From NCBI RefSeq assembly GCF_003367175.1, contig NZ_QRGA01000005.1, positions 62,001 through 126,000 on the forward strand: a stretch of 64,000 nt of DNA. The letters are read 5' to 3'. Shown here piece by piece: positions 57,918 through 64,000 of this stretch (its first letter is position 1; each line of letters starts with the position of its first letter). Made by a program: the position numbers and the translations under genes. Source of the stretch: Trinickia dinghuensis. GTDB lineage: Bacteria > Pseudomonadota > Gammaproteobacteria > Burkholderiales > Burkholderiaceae. Below the pieces are notes generated by a model. It saw only the letters and a list, made by a program, of their open reading frames with translations. It was not told the DNA's origin and ran no database searches.

Positions 57918-58616
57918 ATGAGCGTCATCAAGCTGAGCGTTCGCTCGAACGCGAAACAACTCAGCCGCCAGCTCGATGCCTTTGTCCGTAAGCAGCTTCC
58001 CTACGCGGTGGCGCAAGGCATCAATCGCACCGCGCAGCGCGTAGCGGAGGCCGAGAGTCAAAACATTGTCGATACCTTCAAAGATCCGTCGCCCTTCACG
58101 CGTAAGGGCGTCGGGGTCAAGAAGGCGAAGAAGGGAAGCCCGGCCGCGACGGTGTTCATGAAAGACGTCACAGCGGCATATCTAAAGCCGTATGAGGCCG
58201 GCGGTGTACATAAGCTCGCCAGCCGCGCGCTGCTAAACCCGAAGGACATCAAGCTGAACCAATACGGTCAGCTCGCGCGGGGCACGCTCGCGACGTTGAG
58301 AGCTAGGCCCGACGTCTTCATTGGGACGGTAGTAACTTCCGACGGTCAACGAATTAACGGCGTATGGCAACGCCCAACGGACAAGAAGAAAGTCACGCTG
58401 CTGAATCAAAAGGGGAAGCGGCTTGGTCGCTTGCATAAGCTCGATACGTCGCAGAACAACGGGCGGGGGACGCTGAAGCTCCTGATTCGATTCGGCGATG
58501 CGTTGCCTGTCCAGAAGCGACTGGGGTGGGGCAGTCACGCTCAGGCAGTCGTCAACAAATGGATTGATCGGGACCTGTCCGACGCACTCGCGGCTGCCCT
58601 GGCGACCGCGAGGTAG
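57918..58616 (+). CDS. Phage virion-type hypothetical protein
   Basis: 232 aa from ATG 57918. RSNAKQLSRQLDAFVRKQLP, INRTAQRVAEAESQNIVDTF, DPSPFTRKGVGVKKAKKGSP, then GGVHKLASRALLNPKDI. Conserved-looking phage protein placed before terminase; tail/head completion is a guess. Confidence 0.65.
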   Translation: MSVIKLSVRSNAKQLSRQLDAFVRKQLPYAVAQGINRTAQRVAEAESQNIVDTFKDPSPFTRKGVGVKKAKKGSPAATVFMKDVTAAYLKPYEAGGVHKLASRALLNPKDIKLNQYGQLARGTLATLRARPDVFIGTVVTSDGQRINGVWQRPTDKKKVTLLNQKGKRLGRLHKLDTSQNNGRGTLKLLIRFGDALPVQKRLGWGSHAQAVVNKWIDRDLSDALAAALATAR

Positions 58617-58722
58617 AGCCCGGGGCGCTCCCTGCGCATTTGCCGGAACGGGTCCCTCCCGGGGCATTGATAAACACGGGCATTGCGCGCCGCGATCTTA
58701 GGCCAGCCCCAGGGGCAAAAAA

Positions 58723-59307
58723 ATGTCCGCACCACACGTTTCGTTTCGCGAGTTCGCGAAGCTCGCCAACTGCGATGAAAAGCAGGTTCGCCGGGCGGTC
58801 ACTGCCGGGAAACTCACGCCGGACGGGGACAACAAGCTTGATCCGGCTCTCGTCGATTCCGGTTGGCGACGTACGATCAGGTCGAGCAAGGCAGTTGCGG
58901 ACACTCCGCAAGTGTCCGCAAAGAGTGTCCGCACAGAGCGCGTGGTTAGCGAAGACGACACGCCGACCGAGGCGGCGGCGAAGATCGTCATCGCAATGGG
59001 TGCCGAGCACGACCTCAAGGAAGCGCTCCGCATCAAAGAGAACTTCAACGCGCTGCTGAAGCAACTCGAGTACGGGCAGAAGGCGGGGTCACTGATTGAG
59101 CTCGCGATCGCGCGAACCGTGCTGTTCGATGCAGCACGCGCGGCGCGCGATTCGTGGATGAACTGGCCGATGCGAGTCGGCCCAAAAATTGCCGCCGATC
59201 TTGGGCTGGAGGCTGACCGGGTTACGCAGGTCCTGATTGAGCATGTCCATTCCCAGATCGCAGACCTGGGCGAGCCGGATGCTCACTTCGAAGACCGACA
59301 AGGCTGA
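58723..59307 (+). CDS. Terminase small subunit (Nu1-like)
   Basis: 194 aa. N-terminal winged helix (VSFREFAKLANCDEKQVRRA), a basic linker, then helices EHDLKEALRIKENFNALLKQ, typical of Nu1/DNA-packaging proteins. Its stop overlaps the large subunit start. Confidence 0.85.
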   Translation: MSAPHVSFREFAKLANCDEKQVRRAVTAGKLTPDGDNKLDPALVDSGWRRTIRSSKAVADTPQVSAKSVRTERVVSEDDTPTEAAAKIVIAMGAEHDLKEALRIKENFNALLKQLEYGQKAGSLIELAIARTVLFDAARAARDSWMNWPMRVGPKIAADLGLEADRVTQVLIEHVHSQIADLGEPDAHFEDRQG

Positions 59308-62300
59308 GCAACTCGCGAGAGACTACCGGCGCGGATGGACGCCTCCGCCGCGCATCAGCATTCCCGAATGGGCTGACCGGTACCGAAAGCTCGCGAAGGA
59401 AGCGGGCAGCACTTCGGGTAACTGGAGGACGAACACGGTCGAGGTAGCGCGCGGCCCGATGCTGGCCGTTACTGAGCCGGGTATTCACATCATCACGGTG
59501 ATGGTGAGCACCCAGATGCTCAAGGCGCTCGATATCGCTACGCCTATCCCGACGCCGAATGGCTGGACCACGATGGGAGAGTTGCGCCCTGGCAATGTGG
59601 TTCTCGATGAGACGGGCGCGCCCACAAAGGTTGTCGCGATCAGCGGTCACATGCAGGGCAAGCGCTGCTTTGAAGTCGTTTTTTCCGATGGCGCCACGAT
59701 AGTCGCGGATGCCGATCATCTATGGGTCGTTGACGATAACGCCGGCCGCAACGTGTCTCAGGTGCGCCGCGTTATCGACACGGCAGAAATGTCGACGACG
59801 TTTAAGCATGGTGGTCGCAATCGCTATGCTATACCGGTTGCGGGCGCGATGAAGTTGCCGGAGCGCGATCTTCCGATCCCGCCGTACGCCTTGGGTGCAT
59901 GGTTAGGAGACGGGACTTCTTCGCGCGCTGGCCTGACGCTTCATCGTGACGATTTCGAGCTCATCGAACATCTGCGGTCGCTTGGACTGGTTTGCGATGT
60001 TCTCAATGACCGCAATGGCACGCTGACGGTCCGCATCGACAGAAATCGCGATGCTGACGTGTGCCGCCGCGGGCACGATATGCGAGTGCTTGGGCGCACA
60101 GGCGGGAAATACGCCGGATATTGCTCGGAATGCACCCGCCAAGGCGCGCGCCGTCGTCTCGGCATTGGCATGCGCGATGAGATTAAGCGCGAGCATGAGT
60201 CCATTGGGCGTTCGCTGATTGCTCTCGGCCTCAAGCGCGCGAAGTCGATTCCGGCAGAGTATTTGCGCGCGTCCGAAGAGCAGCGTTTGGAGTTGCTGCG
60301 TGGTCTGATGGACACCGATGGAACGATATCGAAGGTCGGGCGTTGCATGTTTTCGACGACGCTGCCGCGCCTTCGCGACGATGTGCTTGAGTTGCTGCGT
60401 TCGCTCGGATTCAAGCCGAGCGTCTACGAGGTCATTGCGCGCTGCAAATATAAAGGGCGCGTCTCGGAATCACTGTCGTTCCAAATCTCATTCACGGCAT
60501 ATGCCGAACGGCCGGTTTTCCGTCTTGCGAGGAAGGTTGCGCGGCTCAATGCCGTGGGCGATGGCCGGCCCAGCGAGACGTTTCGCCGCCGTATCGTCGA
60601 TGTGCGACCGGTGGCGACCCGGACCGTCCAATGCATCACGGCGGATAGTCCGAACAGCATGTATTTGTGCGGTCGAAACATGGTCCCGACTCACAATACG
60701 GCCCTACTAGAAAACATTTTTGGGTATTTCGCTCACCTCGACGCCTGCCCGATCCTGCTCATCCAGCCTAAGGATGACGCGGCCGAGCAGTTCAGCAAGG
60801 AGCGGATTGCGCCGCTGATCCGGAGCACGCCGGTATTGCGGGCGATCATGGGTCCGAGCAAGTCGCGTGATCGCGACGACACGCTCGGCTATAAGGCATT
60901 TCCGGGCGGGTTTCTCGCGCTGGTCAGCGCGGGTAGCCCGGATAATCTTGCGCGCCGGCCTATCCGCGTCATTCTGGCCGACGAGATCGATAAGTACCCA
61001 CCGCTGAAAGAGGGGGACTCGATCTTCATCGCCGAAGAGCGCACGGCATCCTTCGGCGTCAACTGGCTATCCGTTCGCGCCTGCTCGCCGACATATTCGG
61101 GCGAAAGCCGAATCGAGAAGAGCTATAACGATTCGGATCAGCGTCGTGCTTCGGTCTCTTGCCCGCATTGCGGCCACAGGCAGTTCCTCGACTTCTTCAA
61201 GCATGTTCACTGGGAGAAGGAACGGGACGCGCAGGGCAACACGCTCGCGCACAACGCCAAGACCGCGCGCGTCGTTTGCGAGTGCTGCGGGGCGACTTGG
61301 TCTGAAGGTGAGCGGCTCCGCTCGCTCTCGACGGCGCGGTGGCATCAGACCAGGCCGTTCGAATGTTGTGGTCATCGTCACGTGCCGCTGGCCGCATACG
61401 ATATCGCTTGGCAGGAAGCTGACGAAGACTCGGTCGATAAGGTCTGGACTTGGTCGGAAAGTGACCGGCATGCGGTCTACTACGCTCATTGCCCGAACTG
61501 CGGGAAGCAAGGCTTTTCAAGCGAACACGCTGGATTTCAGGCGTCGAAGCTATATAGCCCTTGGAGCAAGGACAAGCCGTCCGACATCGCGAAAAAGTGG
61601 ATTGACGCGCAGGGCGATGAGGAGCAGCTGCAGGCTTGGTGGAATACCCAGATGGGTCTTCCGTATCGACGTCATGTCGGTAAGGGGCTGAGCCCTGATG
61701 TGCTTCTCGCGCGTTGCGAGAAATGGCCGGCTCACGTCCCGACCGGCGTCGGCGTCATTACTGTCGGCGTCGATATTCAGCCGGACCGCGGCGAATTCGA
61801 GACTGTCGGGTGGGGCCGCAACGAAGAGTCATGGTCGATCGACCATCATGTGATCGAGGGCGATCCGGAAACGCCGGTGTTCTGGGAGAGGGTCGACGCG
61901 TATCTGAAGCGGACATGGCATCGATACGACGGCATGCCGTTCGAAGTGATGGCGGTCTGTATCGACTCGGGTGGTCACAACACGCAGAAGGTGTACGAGT
62001 TCGCCAAGGCGCGGCTCGGGCGCCGAATCTGGGCAATCAAGGGTGCGTCGGAGCGCGCCGGCGCGCGATCGCCGGTCTGGCCGACGAAGCGACCAAGTAA
62101 TCGGAACAAGGCCAACTTCAAGCCGGTTGTCATCGGCACGAACGCGGCGAAAGACGTCATCTATGCGCGGCTGCGGTACGAAGAGCCGGGCGCCGGTTAC
62201 ATGCACTTTCCAGCCGACCGTGACATCGGATATTTCACGCAACTCACGTCTGAAATATCCGTCCTGAAATCTTCAGGCGGTCGCCGATATCGCGTGTGGG

Positions 62301-62566
62301 AATTGCCTGCCGGTAAGGCTAATGAGGCGCTCGACTGTCGGGTGTACGCCTATACCGCCCTGTGCGGTCTCATGCACTTCGGGCTCAAGTTGAACCGAAA
62401 GGTCGAAGAGCTCGTTACCCCACTGAAATATGACGGCCAAGTCTGGTCGCCAGCCGATCCAGATCCTCAGCCGACGCAGACCGAGAAACTGGATAGCGGT
62501 TCTGTCGTCATCAAATCCAAATCGCAGACCAAAAAGCGCTCGATATCGAGTCGTCTGCCGAAGTAG
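59279..62566 (+). CDS. Terminase large subunit (GpA family) interrupted by an intein
   Basis: 1095 aa precursor, about 704 aa after splicing, normal for GpA. N-extein (residues 1-82) ends STQMLK and the C-extein starts TALLENIFGYF; together STQMLKT is the Walker A-like loop. C-extein: PILLIQPKDDAAEQFSKERI, Walker B VILADEIDKYP, zinc Cys motifs (SCPHCGHRQF, CECCGATW, CPNCGKQ) and nuclease segment VGVDIQPDRGEFE. It packages DNA by ATP-driven translocation and cleaves at cos. ATG 59279 is preferred to 59237. Confidence 0.95.
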   Translation: MLTSKTDKAEQLARDYRRGWTPPPRISIPEWADRYRKLAKEAGSTSGNWRTNTVEVARGPMLAVTEPGIHIITVMVSTQMLKALDIATPIPTPNGWTTMGELRPGNVVLDETGAPTKVVAISGHMQGKRCFEVVFSDGATIVADADHLWVVDDNAGRNVSQVRRVIDTAEMSTTFKHGGRNRYAIPVAGAMKLPERDLPIPPYALGAWLGDGTSSRAGLTLHRDDFELIEHLRSLGLVCDVLNDRNGTLTVRIDRNRDADVCRRGHDMRVLGRTGGKYAGYCSECTRQGARRRLGIGMRDEIKREHESIGRSLIALGLKRAKSIPAEYLRASEEQRLELLRGLMDTDGTISKVGRCMFSTTLPRLRDDVLELLRSLGFKPSVYEVIARCKYKGRVSESLSFQISFTAYAERPVFRLARKVARLNAVGDGRPSETFRRRIVDVRPVATRTVQCITADSPNSMYLCGRNMVPTHNTALLENIFGYFAHLDACPILLIQPKDDAAEQFSKERIAPLIRSTPVLRAIMGPSKSRDRDDTLGYKAFPGGFLALVSAGSPDNLARRPIRVILADEIDKYPPLKEGDSIFIAEERTASFGVNWLSVRACSPTYSGESRIEKSYNDSDQRRASVSCPHCGHRQFLDFFKHVHWEKERDAQGNTLAHNAKTARVVCECCGATWSEGERLRSLSTARWHQTRPFECCGHRHVPLAAYDIAWQEADEDSVDKVWTWSESDRHAVYYAHCPNCGKQGFSSEHAGFQASKLYSPWSKDKPSDIAKKWIDAQGDEEQLQAWWNTQMGLPYRRHVGKGLSPDVLLARCEKWPAHVPTGVGVITVGVDIQPDRGEFETVGWGRNEESWSIDHHVIEGDPETPVFWERVDAYLKRTWHRYDGMPFEVMAVCIDSGGHNTQKVYEFAKARLGRRIWAIKGASERAGARSPVWPTKRPSNRNKANFKPVVIGTNAAKDVIYARLRYEEPGAGYMHFPADRDIGYFTQLTSEISVLKSSGGRRYRVWELPAGKANEALDCRVYAYTALCGLMHFGLKLNRKVEELVTPLKYDGQVWSPADPDPQPTQTEKLDSGSVVIKSKSQTKKRSISSRLPK
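59525..60697 (+). other. Intein with LAGLIDADG endonuclease, class 3-like
   Basis: 391 residues inside terminase Walker A. It begins ALDIATPIPTPNGWTTMGEL (Ala at position 1, not Cys or Ser) and ends MVPTHN before Thr +1. Trp in DADHLWVV (about residue 67), Cys in VQCITAD (about 370) and Thr before the final His-Asn form the WCT triad of class 3 inteins. LAGLIDADG-type repeats: YALGAWLGDGTS and LLRGLMDTDGTI. It should self-splice and home. Confidence 0.93.
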
Positions 62567-62574
62567 GAGCTTTC

Positions 62575-62844
62575 GTGAGCCATTTCCATGTGAATCGCAG
62601 CGTCTTTGCTGGCATGTCCCAGCAAGCGCTGCAGACAGCGCTTGCTCAGGCTCAGCAGGCGTACATCGATCTCAGTACGGGGGCGAAAGGCGAGTCCTAT
62701 TCGTATTCGCAAGGTGAGGGCAGCCGCGCGGTCACATACACCCGCGCCAGCCTGCCGCAATTGACCGCGCTCATCCAGGAATTGCAGGCGGCCCTTGGCA
62801 TGCGCCGTCGCGCACGTCGGCCCATCGGATTTGTCTATCCCTGA
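62575..62844 (+). CDS. gpW-like head-tail joining protein
   Basis: 89 aa, GTG start. SQQALQTALAQAQQAYIDLS, then YSQGEGSRAVTYTRASLPQL and RRARRPIGFVYP. Same layout as gpW-family head completion proteins between terminase and portal. Confidence 0.8.
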   Translation: MSHFHVNRSVFAGMSQQALQTALAQAQQAYIDLSTGAKGESYSYSQGEGSRAVTYTRASLPQLTALIQELQAALGMRRRARRPIGFVYP

Positions 62845-64000
62845 TGGCCGGCAAACTGCAGATCCTCGACTCGCGAGGCCAGCCGATCGAACGAAAGGTC
62901 TCGGATCGCTCGCGCTCGCGCGCCCAGATGCTAATCGGCGGCGGTCGCACTCCGTACGACGCCGCCGACGTCTGGGGCGACCACATGGCTGCATGGCAGC
63001 CGTATCTCTGGTCGCCCGATGGCGAACTCAACATGTACCGCGACCGGATCGTCGCGCGCATTCGAGATGTCGTCCGGAACGATGGTTGGGCATCAGCCGC
63101 TGTTACGCGCACGATCGATAACGTCATCGGTGCCGATTTCCGCCCGATCTTCAAGCCGGACTGGATGGCGCTCCGCGCGATGACTGGTATCAAGGCGTTC
63201 GATCACATCTGGGCGAACGAATACGGTCAGGCGATGGATGCCTATTACCGGATGTGGGCATACGACCCGGGTCGGTATAACGATACGCAACGTGCTCTCA
63301 CGGTACCGCAGCAGATGGCGCTCGCCTTCCGTCACAAATGCGTCGACGGTGATGCGCTGGGGATGCTCCATTGGCGCCCCGAACGCGTAGGCCGCGGCCG
63401 CGCTATGTACGCCACGACTCTTCAGGTCATCGATCCTGACCGGCTGTCAAATCCGCAGCTGAAGTTCGACCAGAACACGATGCGCGGCGGCGTTGAGGTC
63501 GATGACGACGGCGCGGCGGTCGGCTACTGGATCCGGCGTGCTCACCAGGGCGACTGGTTTAGCGCGGGCGAGAGCCTGCACTGGGATCGGATCCCTCGTG
63601 AGACCGAGTGGGGCAGGCCGATCATCGTGCATGATTTCGATCACGATCGCGCTGCGCAACACCGCGGTGGCGCCGGCATCCTAACGCCCGTGCTGCAGCG
63701 CCTAAAGATGCTGGTCAAGTACGACAGCGCGGAGCTCGACGCCGCGATCATCAATGCGATCTTCGCTGCTTATATCGAGAGCCCATTCGATGATGAATTC
63801 GTCCAGGAAGCATTCGACGACGGCGAGAAGCTAAAGACGTACAACGACTATCGCCGCGAGTTTCACGAAGATCGCAACATTGCGATCGGCAACGCGCGGA
63901 TCTCGCATCTGTTCCCGGGCGAGAAAATGGGCTTCGCGGATGCGGCGCGGCCGGCGACCAATTTCGCCGACTTTGAAAGCGCCGTGCTGCGAAACGTCGC
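62844..64000 (+). CDS. Lambda-family portal protein (partial)
   Basis: First 385 codons; runs off the window. TGATG overlap with gpW. Motifs: TPYDAADVWGDHMAAWQPYL, ARIRDVVRNDGWASAAVTRT, DNVIGADFRPIFKP, LFPGEKMGFADAARPATNFA near the edge. It forms the dodecameric entry channel of the head. Confidence 0.92.
   Translation, partial: MAGKLQILDSRGQPIERKVSDRSRSRAQMLIGGGRTPYDAADVWGDHMAAWQPYLWSPDGELNMYRDRIVARIRDVVRNDGWASAAVTRTIDNVIGADFRPIFKPDWMALRAMTGIKAFDHIWANEYGQAMDAYYRMWAYDPGRYNDTQRALTVPQQMALAFRHKCVDGDALGMLHWRPERVGRGRAMYATTLQVIDPDRLSNPQLKFDQNTMRGGVEVDDDGAAVGYWIRRAHQGDWFSAGESLHWDRIPRETEWGRPIIVHDFDHDRAAQHRGGAGILTPVLQRLKMLVKYDSAELDAAIINAIFAAYIESPFDDEFVQEAFDDGEKLKTYNDYRREFHEDRNIAIGNARISHLFPGEKMGFADAARPATNFADFESAVLRNV

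Larger units (their letters stand above)
27309..64000. mobile_element. Lambda-like prophage, left end in a tRNA fragment, right end outside the window
   Basis: It begins at a tRNA 3' remnant and continues through int/xis, a leftward early operon, an immunity region with CI-like and Cro-like genes, replication and methylase genes, and terminase, gpW and portal genes. At least 36.7 kb is present. Head, tail and lysis genes and the other attachment junction should lie beyond 64000. Extra cargo in the leftward operon: a DGR and a PRTRC ubiquitin-like cassette. Confidence 0.93.

Overview
The window looks like a chromosomal segment of a high-GC betaproteobacterium of the Burkholderiaceae (Burkholderia, Paraburkholderia or Trinickia type). 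This rests on the IspF sequence, the AhpC/AhpD pair, the OmpR/EnvZ pair, a puuD-puuA-spuC polyamine cluster and Burkholderia-type phage genes. It has two halves: ordinary chromosome from 1 to about 27308, and a lambda-like prophage from about 27309 that runs past the right edge.

Chromosomal half. ispF (isoprenoid synthesis) converges on ahpD and ahpC (peroxide defence). An OmpR/EnvZ-type two-component pair, a small secreted protein and a DUF1800/DUF1501 pair follow. Next come a squalene/phytoene-synthase-like gene, nicotinate phosphoribosyltransferase, the putrescine operon puuD-puuA-spuC, an MFS exporter divergent from a LysR regulator, and a secreted prolyl oligopeptidase. Then come a His/Gly-rich secreted protein, a dienelactone-hydrolase-like gene, a divergent carbamate-kinase-like gene, a Met-rich multicopper oxidase with a Cys/His-rich secreted partner, and a class II aldolase plus ketopantoate-reductase operon.

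Prophage half. A 47-base 3' tRNA fragment at 27309-27355 abuts the integrase stop codon and marks one attachment junction. A long leftward transcription unit runs from repressor-type operators near 43970 down to int. It carries small early genes, a PRTRC cassette (E, C, a 60-residue gene, F, B, A and ThiF: a ubiquitin-like protein with E1-, E2- and JAB-like partners), two large unknown genes, a membrane protein, a complete diversity-generating retroelement (DGR), a nuclease-fold protein, an ASCH protein, xis and int. The immunity region (44.3-46 kb) has ribbon-helix-helix proteins, a CI-like repressor and a Cro/YdaS-like gene. The rightward half encodes many short overlapping early genes, a DNA adenine methylase, a replication protein with an embedded iteron array, NinG-like and PD-(D/E)XK-like proteins, a possible late regulator, a second tyrosine recombinase, and then the packaging genes: small terminase, large terminase interrupted by an intein, gpW and the start of the portal.

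The main discovery is the DGR at 30.2-32.9 kb. It has a reverse transcriptase with an IGxxxSQ signature and a YVDD active site, an Avd-like protein, a 91-bp template repeat, and two tandem paralogous target genes whose 3' ends carry variable repeats. Of 25 substitutions between the template and the two variable repeats, 23 lie at template adenines. The template repeat sits inside the open frame of the reverse transcriptase gene, and the cassette is in the integrase-side operon next to PRTRC rather than among tail genes. A second notable element is an intein in the large terminase, inserted in Walker A and showing the marks of a class 3 (WCT) intein.
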